A DNA stretch of 64,000 bases from CBDCVN01 sp965223045 (GCA_965223045.1 CBDCVN010000013.1:868001-932000), one strand, 5' to 3'. Positions 26,227 through 36,209 are shown, counted from the stretch's first letter. A program made the numbers and translations. The notes: generated from the sequence alone by a model not told the origin.

Positions 26227-26277
26227 ACTTTATATCATAAAATTATTGTCATTACTTTCATAAGGAGAAATTAGAAA

Positions 26278-26703
26278 ATGAATGAATCTAGTAAAGAGCA
26301 AAGATCACCTATGCATGACTCAATTGAGCCACGTATATATCCAACCAACCGTATAATAGGAATAATTAATAGCAAAGAAGATGTTGATAAGGCTGTAGAA
26401 TCCTTGCAAGCAGCAGGCTTTGCTGAGGATGCCATTGTGGTTTTTACAGGTGAAGAAATTGCAAAAAAAGTTATTGAGGGTAAAGATCAGGGTCCAAAAT
26501 GGCGTATCATTCGTGCTCTTCAACACCTTGGAGAAGAAGGTGAGATTTTTGATCGTTTTAAGGAAGCTATGTTAGCAGGCTACTATACTATTTCTGCACC
26601 CGGTAAAGAGCCAGAAACCCGTGAACAGGCTAAAAAGATCTTAAAAGAGCACAACGTTTATGACCTTCATTTCTTTGGCCAAGGTGCTGTTGAAGATTTA
26701 TAA
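26278..26703 (+). CDS. General-stress-type small protein
   Basis: A 141-aa soluble protein. The segment IIGIINSKEDVDKAVESLQA followed by GFAEDAIVVFTGEE resembles the ferredoxin-like heat/general stress (YflT-like) domain. Near the end is a YDLHFFGQGAVEDL segment. It has an AAGGAGAAATT ribosome-binding site. It is followed 9 bp later by the cytochrome gene with its own AAGGAG, so the two form an operon, divergent from MarR. Confidence 0.65.
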   Translation: MNESSKEQRSPMHDSIEPRIYPTNRIIGIINSKEDVDKAVESLQAAGFAEDAIVVFTGEEIAKKVIEGKDQGPKWRIIRALQHLGEEGEIFDRFKEAMLAGYYTISAPGKEPETREQAKKILKEHNVYDLHFFGQGAVEDL

Positions 26704-26712
26704 GGAGTATAT

Positions 26713-27237
26713 GTGAAAGACCGCTCAGCAAGCTACAGTAATCCAACCAAGCTTTTCCACTGGCTAAGCGCTATCCTTATTATCGGTATTTGGGTCTTGG
26801 GAGCAGTTATGACAAAATTAGGTGATACTCCTTTGCAAACAACGCTTTATAGGACACATATTGGAATAGGCCTAATTCTTCTATTAATAACAGTTATAAG
26901 GGTTGTTTGGTTATTTATTGATACCCATCCTAAACCATTACCTATGGTATCTTGGCGTCGGGTTGTTTTTGTGTGGAATCATCGTCTGCTCTATATTGTA
27001 ATTGTGCTACAATTGGTTAGTGGTTTAGCCATGCTACTGCTTAGTGGCCTCAGCATTATCCCTAACACTATTACCCCAGATTTAATCCAAGATGTACCAC
27101 CTAAAAATGCACATGGGATTTTAGCCAAGGCTTTCCTGCTACTGTTTGTCATGCATGTAGTTGGTGTTCTTAGCTATCAATTTAAGGAAGGTCAAACATT
27201 GTCCCGCATGGGTATAGGTAAAGTGCAGTCTGAATAA
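26713..27237 (+). CDS. Cytochrome b561-type membrane protein
   Basis: A 174-aa protein with four hydrophobic helices and the heme-ligand histidines expected of the CybB family (KLFHWLSAILI, TLYRTHIGIGL, KNAHGILAKAF, LLFVMHVVGVL). It would carry electrons at the cytoplasmic membrane, for example from quinol or superoxide. It starts at GTG 26713 after TAAGGAGT. The operon with a stress protein under MarR suggests an oxidative-stress role, which is inference. Confidence 0.85.
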   Translation: MKDRSASYSNPTKLFHWLSAILIIGIWVLGAVMTKLGDTPLQTTLYRTHIGIGLILLLITVIRVVWLFIDTHPKPLPMVSWRRVVFVWNHRLLYIVIVLQLVSGLAMLLLSGLSIIPNTITPDLIQDVPPKNAHGILAKAFLLLFVMHVVGVLSYQFKEGQTLSRMGIGKVQSE

Positions 27238-27388
27238 TTAATTTATTGGATTTTCTAATCACTTTCCACGCCAAATTGTATTTGGCATACAAGACAAATT
27301 AAATTATCTAACCTTTTCTGGAAGGATTATTAAGGACCTGTAATTTTACAGGGTAGATGAGCAAGTTATTTCCTGACAGTTACTAATT

Positions 27389-29137
27389 TCACTCTAGAAC
27401 TTGACTTTTAGAAATATTTTTCCATAAGTAAAAATGACTTACCATAGGATTATAATAAACGCCTTTTATATTGTCTCTAGTAACCATAAAGACTCGAGCT
27501 GTAGGATAAACAATAATAGGAGCTAATTCATAGGCACGATGGGCAGTGGCACTATAAAGGCTAGCCCGTTCTTCAAGATCGCTAGTACTGCGAGCTTGTT
27601 CAACATAACTATCAATATCTGCATCTTGGAAGCCTATCTGTTGTCCATAATAACCTTGGGAATGGTAAAAAACATGGATAAAGTTATCAGGATCAGCATA
27701 GTCAGCTCCCCAACTAACTATATTTACTGGTAGCTTATTATTATGACGCTCAGTTAAAAACTCAGGCCAGTCTATACCCCTTACATTAACTTTAAATTTA
27801 GAGTTTAAATCTTCTATGTTTGCCTTAAAAATCTCGGCAATTGTTTTACGAGTTTCATTGCCAGTATTGTAACTAATAGTTATTTCAAAGCCTTTTTCCC
27901 AAAGCTCACCATTAAAAGCCTTCTTGAAATGCTCCTCTGCCTTTTCAGAATCATAGGGATAAATAGGTACTTCTGGATCATAGCCTAAAAACGAAGGTGG
28001 CAATGCCATTGTTAGTATTACACCATTACCTAAAAACATAGCCTCTGCAAATTCTTCTAAATCAAAGCTATAGGCAAAGCCAAGGCGCACATCTAAATCT
28101 GCAAAGAAGTCACTAGGAACTCCTTTACCATCTAGTTCTCCTGAACCTACATTAATTTCATTATCTTCAGTAATCACTTCTTGAACTAAATGCACTCCAC
28201 CTACAGCTAGAGATGCCCAAGAAGGATCTTCGTGTATTTTTATTCCTTCTAAACCACTTACTTGATTTTCCAAAGTAGCCCAGTCAATATTACTACCTAG
28301 TACAATACGATCAGCATCACCATTTTGTAGTGCGAGCAAACGAGAGGATAGCTCAGCTACACTTAGAATCTGAATATTTTTTATACTAGCTGCTTCTCCC
28401 CAATAATCATCAAATCTTTCAGCTATAACATCACTACCATCCCAGCTTATTAACTTATAAGCTCCTGTACCACTAACATTGTTATGTAAATAACTATTCA
28501 CCCTAGGGTCAATACCTACCCAATCACGCCAAGTATCTTCAGTGCCGCCCCACTCACCATTTTCTGTAGCCCACTGGCTATCAATAACGCTAGCATTTTT
28601 ATACAGGAGCTTTACAAAAAAAGCTGGATCCACTTTAGGCAAATTAAACTGCACAGTATATTCATCTAAGCACTCCACAGACCCATCAATCATTTCCCAA
28701 GTAATATTAGGGTCATCATTGGCATTACTACCATCATTACCTAAAAGTGCCTCAGCATGAAACCAAACCCCTGATTCAGAGTCATTTATAACTAGAATAC
28801 GCTCTATAGAGTACTCTACATCTTTACAGCTAAAGTCATTGCCGCTGTGAAACTTTACCCCTTCACGCAAAGTATAAGTGTAGGTAAGGCCATCTTCAGA
28901 GACTTCATAACTAGTTGCTAAAAGCGGTTCATACTCAGTAATACTTTCACCTTTATATGTGTAGAGGGTTTCATAAACATTTTCAATTATCTCATCTGAG
29001 GCAGTGTCATAAGTAGCTTCAGGATCAAGGGTTTGGGGTGACCCAAAGGTCATATAAACATAAGTGTCTGAGCCTATTTCAGCCCATCCTAAGCTGATAA
29101 AAGTTGCTAAGGTAGTAGTAAGAATCAACTTATTCAT
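27389..29137 (-). CDS. ABC transporter peptide-type solute-binding protein
   Basis: A 582-aa SBP_bac_5 protein. Start MNKLILTTTLATFISLGWA is a signal peptide; TAGGAGA precedes the ATG at about 29137, which I prefer to the TTG at 29155. The family core is clear: GSPQTLDPEATYDTASDEII, LLATSYEVSEDGLTYTYTLR, KFHSGNDFSCKDVEYSIERI. It should bind oligopeptides or nickel-like ligands outside the membrane for an ABC importer. No permease or ATPase gene is adjacent, so it is an orphan here. CTCGAG is at 27493. Confidence 0.9.
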   Translation of the reverse strand: MNKLILTTTLATFISLGWAEIGSDTYVYMTFGSPQTLDPEATYDTASDEIIENVYETLYTYKGESITEYEPLLATSYEVSEDGLTYTYTLREGVKFHSGNDFSCKDVEYSIERILVINDSESGVWFHAEALLGNDGSNANDDPNITWEMIDGSVECLDEYTVQFNLPKVDPAFFVKLLYKNASVIDSQWATENGEWGGTEDTWRDWVGIDPRVNSYLHNNVSGTGAYKLISWDGSDVIAERFDDYWGEAASIKNIQILSVAELSSRLLALQNGDADRIVLGSNIDWATLENQVSGLEGIKIHEDPSWASLAVGGVHLVQEVITEDNEINVGSGELDGKGVPSDFFADLDVRLGFAYSFDLEEFAEAMFLGNGVILTMALPPSFLGYDPEVPIYPYDSEKAEEHFKKAFNGELWEKGFEITISYNTGNETRKTIAEIFKANIEDLNSKFKVNVRGIDWPEFLTERHNNKLPVNIVSWGADYADPDNFIHVFYHSQGYYGQQIGFQDADIDSYVEQARSTSDLEERASLYSATAHRAYELAPIIVYPTARVFMVTRDNIKGVYYNPMVSHFYLWKNISKSQVLE

Positions 29138-29311
29138 AATTTTTCTCCTAATCAAGAGTATACAACTGTCTAATGTACCACTACTTCGTCACAGCTCATA
29201 CGTTCTTGTAAATTGGTGAAGAGACACGGAAACCTTGAGTTGATTTCTAGTTCACCCCTCAAGGCTTTGATGTACTTCTCTAGGGTTCTAACTAGAATGT
29301 TATCTTGACTT

Positions 29312-32212
29312 TCAAGCTTCTAAGCGCTTGAGGATAAAGTCCACAGCTTCCTCTAATTTCATGTTTTCCCCCTGACGTAAGTACCTTAAGTACTGATGCT
29401 CACTTAAAGCTACTTTCACCTTTTCTAAGCATCCCTCAAGCTCTTTCTGCTTTGGTAGATTTTCGATCCCTCCATAACGTTTAATAAATATGGTTGTACC
29501 AGCTACAACTGCTGCCTCTTGCCAGAGCTCGAGCTTAGCGAATAACTCAACAATGATAGGTAACATAACCACAAGATACGAAATATGGTAACTACGGTAA
29601 TAAACGTCTAGGGCACTTTGCAAATGTTGTTTGGCAAGATCATAATTCCCCTGTGCCAGTGCAATTCTACCTAGAACTTCAGTGCTAGCGGCAATTTCAG
29701 TTTGAGAACCGAAGGTTTTATCAATAGCTAAACTTTCCTCAATCAGACTTTTCGCTTTCGCATAGTCACCTTTACTTAGATAGCTTTCTGCTAGAGCAAT
29801 TAAGGAACGAGAAGTCCCTCGATCATCTCCTATAGCACGTGTAAGTTCTAAAGACTTAGTTTGCAGGTCAATGGCTTTATCTAAGTTATCTTCTTCAATA
29901 GCTACATGACCTAAAAATAATAAAGCAACCCCTTCCAAAAAGATTAACTTGTGATCTCGAGCAAGCTTAAGAGCTTCATCTAAATGCTCCTTGCTCGTGC
30001 TCAGGGCATCATCCAAATACAGGAAGCCTAAATTAAGGTGTACATCTGCCATGCCGGCCTTATTATCCAAGCACTTAAACATTGTAAGGCTTTGTTCAAA
30101 TAATCCTTTGGCTTCAGCAATTCCACTTGCAGTTTGAGTGATTAAACCTGCACCATTAAGTGCAAAAGCAACACTTAAGGTTGGATTTGAAAGATCAATC
30201 TTGGCTAAAAAGCGGCTAAATTGCCCAGCACCTTCACGAAAGTAATCCCGAATGTGCCAAAATAAACATAACTCATTTGCTAACTTTAGCCCAAAGTCAG
30301 TATGGTTAGTATCATAAGCCCAATCAAAGGCAGCCCAGATATTATCAAGCTCTTCTTCTGCTTGATCAAGTAAAGGTAGTTGCTCACGCTTATAGAAGTC
30401 ATTGGGATGGGCTTGTGCTAATGCTAGGAAACACTCAGCATGCCTCTTCAGAGTGTTTTCTTTAGTTGCTTCATCTTCTGCTAATTTCTCAAAACTGTAT
30501 TGAAGAATTAAAGGATGCATATCAAAACGATAGTTATTCACCCTGAGGAGAGATTTATCAGTAAGAGACATTAAGCTGGGAATGCTAGCTCCTGCTACTT
30601 CTCTAGCTGCTTCTCTTTTGAATCCACCCCTAAAGACAGAGAGTTGTTTTAGAATCTCTTGCTCCTTTTTAGTAAGGAGAGCCCAGCTGTGTTCAAAGAC
30701 CGCGCGTAAACTTTGATGTCTAGAAATAGCATCTTGTTGAGTTGATTCAAGAAAATCAAAATTGCTTTGGATTTCTTCTTTAATCTCATTAACAGGAATA
30801 AGTTTCACCCAAGCAGCAGCTAACTCAATCCCTAAAGGTAAACCACTCACCAACTGGCAAATGCTAATAACATCCTCTAATGTCTCATCAAGAGAGAACC
30901 TTAAGTTTGCTGTTTTAGCCCTATCTAAAAAGAGTTTAATAGCATCTCTATCTCTAGCTTGCTCTGGGGTATCTGTTTCTAGAGGAAGTTCAAGTCCGCC
31001 CATTGGGTAAACCAATTCTCCTGTTAGATTTAGTCTTACCCTACTTGTTACTACGATTTTCAAACCAGAACAAACTCTAAGTAATTCTGGAACAAAGCTT
31101 GCTTCCTTAACAAGATGTTCAAAGTTATCTAACAGCAAGAGGTAGCTTCTATCTTTCAAATAATCTTGAAGTTGTTTAAAAGGGGTTTCTTGTGTTTGTG
31201 AACCAAGTCCTAGGGCAGTTGTGATGGCAATAATGACCTCTTCTTGAGACTGAAGTGTTTCTAAAGGAATGAAGTAAACCCCTGTGTAGCTTTCACTTCT
31301 AACTGAAGCTTCAGCTAGAATGTCTCGAGCTAACTGAGTAGCCAATCTTGTTTTACCAATGCCCCCCGTTCCTAAAAGGGTAAGAAGTCTAGTATCCTCT
31401 TGAACAACTAAGTTTTTGAGTTCTAAAACTTCTGATGAACGACCCACAAAACTTGTAAGTCCTTCTACTAAATTGTGTTTCACTTTGGGGTCTAACTGAA
31501 CTTTGTCTTGTTCTTGTTGTTTATTTTGCTCTAAGAAAATATTCTTAGTTTTATCGTTTAGAGCTAAGTCCTTACCTAATTCCTTAAGCTTAATGCCAAA
31601 ACTTTCTGCTTCACTTTTTACTTCAGCACTAAGATGACTATTACCTTTGACTAAAAGGGTATAGAGTTGCTGGAACTGTTCAGGATTAGGTTCAGGTGCA
31701 CCAGATAGTAAGTAGGCCCTCTCTGCATACTGATTAGCTTTTGTTACTTCACTTGGGTTTTGCTTAAGCAACTGCTGGGCTAGACTAATGAGTGCTTCCC
31801 TAACCCTATGAGCAAGAAACTCCCTAGTGAAATAAATCCACTCTTCAAGTTCAGTACTAATATCAGGAACATCAAACCCTTCTAAAAAGGAACCTTCATA
31901 AAGCTCTATGCCTTTTTCTAATTTACCTGCTTCCAAGGTCTGTAAAAGTATAGTGGCGTCCATTGAGATTTGAACCTTAAGCTTTTTGGTTATTTTATCT
32001 CTTTCTACACAATTAGGCATGCCTTTACGTAAGCGACTTAGGGTAACAGATAACTGTTGGGCTGGATTTGCGGTCTGTGGGAAAAAAAGTTGGGAGAGAT
32101 GTTTACTGTCTTTAGCACCTTCCAAAGCTAAGTAACTGAGCATAAGTAAGGGTTTAGATCTGTTAAAGTCAGCCCCTTCAACTCGTAATGCTCCTAGGGT
32201 CCTTAGTTGCAT
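29312..32212 (-). CDS. BTAD / NB-ARC / TPR transcriptional regulator (AfsR/SARP-like)
   Basis: A 966-aa STAND-type regulator. Residues about 1-150 are the SARP N-terminal DNA-binding part plus BTAD (LRTLGALRVEG; ELEEWIYFTREFLAHRVREA). The NB-ARC ATPase has Walker A GTGGIGKT at 281-288, LLLLDNFEHL as Walker B, and SGLPLGIELAAAWVKLIP. Residues about 600-960 are tetratricopeptide-like repeats (GDYAKAKSLIEESLAID; GNYDLAKQHLQSALDVY). Such proteins couple ATP-gated oligomerisation to gene control. A decayed fragment of a paralogue lies at 32885-32995. Three CTCGAG sites lie within it. Confidence 0.88.
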   Translation of the reverse strand: MQLRTLGALRVEGADFNRSKPLLMLSYLALEGAKDSKHLSQLFFPQTANPAQQLSVTLSRLRKGMPNCVERDKITKKLKVQISMDATILLQTLEAGKLEKGIELYEGSFLEGFDVPDISTELEEWIYFTREFLAHRVREALISLAQQLLKQNPSEVTKANQYAERAYLLSGAPEPNPEQFQQLYTLLVKGNSHLSAEVKSEAESFGIKLKELGKDLALNDKTKNIFLEQNKQQEQDKVQLDPKVKHNLVEGLTSFVGRSSEVLELKNLVVQEDTRLLTLLGTGGIGKTRLATQLARDILAEASVRSESYTGVYFIPLETLQSQEEVIIAITTALGLGSQTQETPFKQLQDYLKDRSYLLLLDNFEHLVKEASFVPELLRVCSGLKIVVTSRVRLNLTGELVYPMGGLELPLETDTPEQARDRDAIKLFLDRAKTANLRFSLDETLEDVISICQLVSGLPLGIELAAAWVKLIPVNEIKEEIQSNFDFLESTQQDAISRHQSLRAVFEHSWALLTKKEQEILKQLSVFRGGFKREAAREVAGASIPSLMSLTDKSLLRVNNYRFDMHPLILQYSFEKLAEDEATKENTLKRHAECFLALAQAHPNDFYKREQLPLLDQAEEELDNIWAAFDWAYDTNHTDFGLKLANELCLFWHIRDYFREGAGQFSRFLAKIDLSNPTLSVAFALNGAGLITQTASGIAEAKGLFEQSLTMFKCLDNKAGMADVHLNLGFLYLDDALSTSKEHLDEALKLARDHKLIFLEGVALLFLGHVAIEEDNLDKAIDLQTKSLELTRAIGDDRGTSRSLIALAESYLSKGDYAKAKSLIEESLAIDKTFGSQTEIAASTEVLGRIALAQGNYDLAKQHLQSALDVYYRSYHISYLVVMLPIIVELFAKLELWQEAAVVAGTTIFIKRYGGIENLPKQKELEGCLEKVKVALSEHQYLRYLRQGENMKLEEAVDFILKRLEA

Positions 32213-32336
32213 AACTAAGTATACCCAAGTTCAGTAGTTTCATTAACTCCAATGAAGTTTAGTATTTTTAAATCAAGGATTTATTTTTGAAAGGTAAAAA
32301 ATAATGTGTATATATGCTGCTACTGTTTGACTTACT
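32213..32336. other. Upstream region of the large regulator
   Basis: AT-rich, no gene seen; it presumably contains the regulator promoter. No operator could be assigned. Confidence 0.4.
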
Positions 32337-32497
32337 TCCTCAAACGATCGAACCTTGTGACTCACCCTTTGAATTTAGCAAACTAAGTGATTTTTAAGCC
32401 TTTATAGAGGAGCAAGCAAATAAGTTAGAGCAAGTCCTAAGAGGGAGAAAGTCTACTACCTATCCAGCTAAAAAACAGCGGATAGATAGCGGATAGA
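32337..32497 (+). pseudogene. Decayed open-frame remnant
   Basis: One plus-strand frame reads LPQTIEPCDSPFEFSKLSDF, then an in-frame TAA, then AFIEEQANKLEQVLRGRK and a few more residues to a stop. Helical, charged composition on both sides of the stop suggests a gene fragment, perhaps of a transposase or DNA-binding protein. The family is not recognised. Confidence 0.3.
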
Positions 32498-32595
32498 TTC
32501 TGTTTTTTAAGCTTTATTCAAGACCGAGGAAAGCTTGGTTGAATCTAAAGTAAGGTAAGGAACTTTACTAGATTAAAAAGGAAAGGAGAATCACA

Positions 32596-32850
32596 ATGGA
32601 TATAATAACCTTTATAAAAATACTCTCTATAGTTGGTTTCATTTGGATGAGTTCTGTTGCTGTCTTTATGATTGGAGATATGTTCACTAAGAAACTAGGG
32701 AAAGCTCTACTTACAATTAAACATAGCAAAGATCTAAACGAGAGATTAAGTGCTTATAAATCCGATTTATTAGCAAATTTCAAAGAGAGTACCCACATTC
32801 CGATAGTATTTAAAAATGCTAAGTCAATTAGATATGTGTCTTTGAAATGA
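32596..32850 (+). CDS. Small single-span membrane protein, unknown
   Basis: An 84-aa product. The ribosome-binding site AAAGGAGAATCACA before the ATG is one of the best in the window, which supports a real gene. Residues about 5-30 form one hydrophobic helix (IKILSIVGFIWMSSVAVFMI), followed by a basic cytoplasmic-type tail. The function is unknown. It lies between the regulator and an IS5 element. Confidence 0.55.
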   Translation: MDIITFIKILSIVGFIWMSSVAVFMIGDMFTKKLGKALLTIKHSKDLNERLSAYKSDLLANFKESTHIPIVFKNAKSIRYVSLK

Positions 32851-32884
32851 TTTTCGAAGTACATGCTTTTTCAAGAATTCAGCG

Positions 32885-32995
32885 TGTTAGTGCAATTCTA
32901 CCTAGAATTTCAGAGTTAAAAGCAATTTCAGATTGAGAACCGAAGGGTTTATCAATAGCTAAACTTTCCTCAGTCAGACCCTTAGTTTGCTCATA
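32885..32995 (-). pseudogene. Fragment of a second BTAD/TPR regulator gene
   Basis: About 110 bp closely match the TPR-coding stretch at 29663-29763 of the large regulator, in the same strand sense (shared runs such as TTTATCAATAGCTAAACTTT). The differences are scattered substitutions. It is therefore the remnant of a paralogous gene or partial duplication. It ends just before the IS5 element at 33017. Confidence 0.75.
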
Positions 32996-33016
32996 CACGC
33001 TTTTTAAATGTTACTA

Positions 33017-33877
33017 GGGCGTGTTGACACTAAAAGTGCTAAATCAAAAATATTACTTGAAGGGATTTTAGCGTAGCCATATAAGTACCGACGCAAACTG
33101 GCAAAATGCTAAATAGTTTCGAGACAACTTTTCAAATCTAGAAAAAACTCTTCTATATTGCTTAATTTTGTTGAAAAAATTCTCTATTAAATGCCTTTCC
33201 TTGTAAAATTCTTTGTCATACTCCCGCTGCTCTTTCCTATTTGCCTTTGGAGGTATTACTGCTTCTGCTTCCATTTCTGCTACCTTGTCTAGTACAACTT
33301 GAGCATCATATCCCTTGTCCCCCATTACTCTTTCAGCCTCCAGATCTTCTAGCAAATCCTCTGCTTGGGTAACATCATTACGTTGCCCTGGAGTCAATAT
33401 TAACTTGAGAGGATTGCCTAGAGCATCTGTTGTAGCGTGTACTTTGGTGGTGTAACCTCCTTTGCTTCTACCCAATTCTTGTTCTTCGTTTCCCCCTTTT
33501 CCTCCTGCTGCACAGGAGTGAGCTCTTACAATGGTGCTATCTATCATTATACTTTCCATATCAGCATCCTCAGCAAAGTGTTCAAACATCGCTTGCCAAA
33601 TTCCTTGTTTGCCCCAGCGGTCAAAACGCTTAAAAACACTATTCCATTTTCCATATTCTTCTGGCAACAAACGCCACTGTGCACCACTTTTAGTTACCCA
33701 AAGGACTCCTTCAATAAACTTCCTGCATTGATCCTCATTGCCAATTCTAAATTTCCTAAACATACACACTATCTTGTAACCCTTGAGAAAATTTAGTATT
33801 TTTTGCCATTGCTCGTCTGTTAATTTAACTTTCATATCCTAAGTTTGCAAATTATGACTTACTTTATCAACATGCCC
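33017..33877 (-). mobile_element. IS5-family element (861 bp)
   Basis: Terminal repeats GGGCGTGTTGACA and the inverse of GGGCATGTTGATA. CTA precedes and TAG follows the element, consistent with insertion at CTAG and a TA duplication typical of the IS427-like group. It has no CTCGAG. Confidence 0.88.
33068..33835 (-). CDS. IS5-family transposase
   Basis: A 255-aa single-frame transposase: the N-terminal DUF4096-like LTDEQWQKILNFL, the catalytic Asp in SIMIDSTIVRAHSCAAG, GDKGYDAQ, and the Glu region in KERHLIENFFNKIKQYRRV. The frame is complete, so it may be active. Confidence 0.92.
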   Translation of the reverse strand: MKVKLTDEQWQKILNFLKGYKIVCMFRKFRIGNEDQCRKFIEGVLWVTKSGAQWRLLPEEYGKWNSVFKRFDRWGKQGIWQAMFEHFAEDADMESIMIDSTIVRAHSCAAGGKGGNEEQELGRSKGGYTTKVHATTDALGNPLKLILTPGQRNDVTQAEDLLEDLEAERVMGDKGYDAQVVLDKVAEMEAEAVIPPKANRKEQREYDKEFYKERHLIENFFNKIKQYRRVFSRFEKLSRNYLAFCQFASVLIWLR

Positions 33878-34213
33878 TAGTGTTTACAGGTATTTAGCTT
33901 TTACAATACTTGGATATCCTTAAACTTTGAACTACTCTCTATTTGATAGAGTGCACAGACTTCAATATTCAATATGTCGTCCCTTACTATGATCAAAGTG
34001 CCAATCTAAATTTGACTTAAAGTCATTTGAGGTGTAATAATCAATCTAGAGTCATTTGCTTAAGGCATGTTGGTGTGGCATGGAGATTTGTTAAGTATAA
34101 AAGTAATGAGTTGTATAGGATTAGGTTCCTATGTATATGTTCAATACTAGTTAGGGCTTTGATGAGCTATTAACTGAATTTTTACCAAGTTTCTTGGCAA
34201 TGTTTGTTAGCTT
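33878..34213. other. Intergenic region, nothing assigned
   Basis: About 335 bp between the IS5 element and the metalloprotease gene. No open frame, repeat or hairpin stood out; it presumably holds the protease promoter. Confidence 0.5.
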
Positions 34214-34225
34214 GTGGAGGAAAGA

Positions 34226-36043
34226 ATGAAGCAAAAACATCTTGGCATAGTGTTTACTATACTTATCCTGCTTGTTATACAAGGCTGTACAACAAGTAAA
34301 GAAAAAGAAGCAACGATAACGAGAGTTACTGTTGCACCTAAGACAGCGAATGTTGAGGTTGGTAAAAAAGTAACGCTTGTTGAAACAGTTGAAGGCGGGA
34401 ATCTAACTGATAACGATAAAGGTGTTACTTGGACAAGCAGTAAAATAACAGTAGCAACAGTGAGTGACACAGGGATCGTTACAGGTATTGCTGAAGGTAG
34501 TGCTGTGATCACTGCAACATCAACTCTTGATAACTCAAAGTCAGATACAGCAACCATCACTGTAAAATCTGCGTCTAGTGGCAAATTAAATTTAGATAGC
34601 AAGGGTGTTCTCATCCTTAAACCTAGTGATTTTAAAGACAGCAAAGTTACTGTCAATCTAACAGCGCTTACTGCAGGTGAAAGTGTTGCTGTTATTCCCG
34701 TTCAAGCTAATCAGCGTATTCATGACACCAATGCCACTGCGCCGGGGCTTGATTACAACATAACATCAACTGGGATAGAAGGTACAGCCTCAAACACCCC
34801 AATTCTCTCTGCTGGACTTGTAAGAACAAAACCAAAATTTAATACTTCAAGTATTTCACCACAACAAACTTTTGGGGACGTATGCCCAGGGCCCTATACG
34901 GTGGATACCACGAACTGTACCTTTAAGGTGTTCAAGCAAGATGATGACCAGACTGAGAATGTTGGAGCAACCCTTAAGAAAGAAACAGCCAACGCCTATT
35001 GGTTTTTTGATGATAGCAGTTTTACTGAATTCACAACAGAAGATTTAAACAAACTTGGTACTATCTTTGAAAACAATGTGGTGGGAGTCGTCCAAAGCAA
35101 CTTTGGGAATTTTGCAGATGTGGATAACAATGGTAAAATCTTTATAATCTTTACTGCATTGGCTAAGGGCACAGACGGTTATGTGAATGGAGATGATTAT
35201 TTTGAGGATGAGGGAGGTCCTCCAAGTAACGAAGGTGATATTTTTTATGCAACCGTTCCAAGCGTAGGATCTGGTCAAGGCACTGACCGCACTAGAAAAG
35301 ACTTCCTTGACATTCAGCTTCCTGCGACAATGGTTCATGAACTCAAACATCTTGTGGCAAATGGGGTTCGTTTAACTAGTAGCAATCCCAACCCAGTAGA
35401 TGAAGTTGGCTGGATTGAAGAGGCATCTGCAGTAGCCAGTGAGCAACTCTCTATATTCACTGTAGATAAGAGTAAGTTTGCCCAAGACGCTGCTGCTACT
35501 GCCCTTCAAGATACACAGAGCTATCGCATCGTCTTTCCTGATAGTGATGATAAAAGCTTAGAATTCGAAAACAACAGCGCTTACGGCTATGGCTTTTTGT
35601 TCCTTTGGCGTATTGCTGAACGACTAGGTCACAAAGATGCAGGCAACACTTTCTGGAAAGATTGGACATTGGGTACGGATGATAATGGCATACCTGCAGC
35701 GCTTAACAGCATTGCTAACTTGGAAAAATATACCCCTGCATCACTTGGTACATTTGAAGACATGATGATGGACTTTGCGATCACACTAATGTTTGACCAC
35801 ACTAACCTTGATTTGGGTACAGCAACACCCAACTTTTATGACTACAAAGACATAAATATTCAAGATGGCACTTGGCAAAAAATCCCCTATAAGGCGTTAG
35901 ATGCTAGTATAAGCGACACAACCAAATCCACAGCTTACTATGTAGGCAAAGGAAAGAACGGTGATGCAATGATTGAGTTTAGCTCGTCAAATAGCACACC
36001 TTACGTTGCCATTATTCGTTTTACAGGTCAATTGCCTTACTAG
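34226..36043 (+). CDS. Secreted lipoprotein with Ig-like (BIG_2) domain and HExxH metalloprotease domain
   Basis: A 605-aa protein. GGAGG lies directly upstream of the ATG at 34226. The signal ends in a lipobox (LLVIQG-C). Residues about 25-115 are a bacterial Ig-like group 2 domain (VTWTSSKITVATVSDTGIVT). The peptidase part has H371-E-L-K-H375 followed by GWIEEASAVASEQL, where the second Glu would be the third zinc ligand, as in the M30 hyicolysin-like group. It should degrade proteins at the cell surface. A strong terminator follows at 36210. No CTCGAG occurs within the coding region. Confidence 0.8.
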   Translation: MKQKHLGIVFTILILLVIQGCTTSKEKEATITRVTVAPKTANVEVGKKVTLVETVEGGNLTDNDKGVTWTSSKITVATVSDTGIVTGIAEGSAVITATSTLDNSKSDTATITVKSASSGKLNLDSKGVLILKPSDFKDSKVTVNLTALTAGESVAVIPVQANQRIHDTNATAPGLDYNITSTGIEGTASNTPILSAGLVRTKPKFNTSSISPQQTFGDVCPGPYTVDTTNCTFKVFKQDDDQTENVGATLKKETANAYWFFDDSSFTEFTTEDLNKLGTIFENNVVGVVQSNFGNFADVDNNGKIFIIFTALAKGTDGYVNGDDYFEDEGGPPSNEGDIFYATVPSVGSGQGTDRTRKDFLDIQLPATMVHELKHLVANGVRLTSSNPNPVDEVGWIEEASAVASEQLSIFTVDKSKFAQDAAATALQDTQSYRIVFPDSDDKSLEFENNSAYGYGFLFLWRIAERLGHKDAGNTFWKDWTLGTDDNGIPAALNSIANLEKYTPASLGTFEDMMMDFAITLMFDHTNLDLGTATPNFYDYKDINIQDGTWQKIPYKALDASISDTTKSTAYYVGKGKNGDAMIEFSSSNSTPYVAIIRFTGQLPY

Positions 36044-36209
36044 AAGGCTTTAGCGAATGTGAATTGGTTAGTTATAGTCAGATTTTGGTGTTTGCTTGAG
36101 TGATTGGGTTTTTGTATTTGGATATCCTTGCAATGTCAAAGTGATTGCTGCAGGTTGATCACACAATCTTGCCTTAATTCAATAAGCTTCTAAAGGCTTA
36201 TCTTAAATT

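Noticed and set aside
27331..27352. CCTGT/ACAGG inverted repeat after cytochrome b561
   Set aside because: A 5-bp stem without a T-run in either direction.
29229..29258. CCTTGAG/CTCAAGG inverted repeat before the regulator 3' end as a terminator
   Set aside because: Only 7 bp with a long loop and no T-run on either strand; too weak to call.
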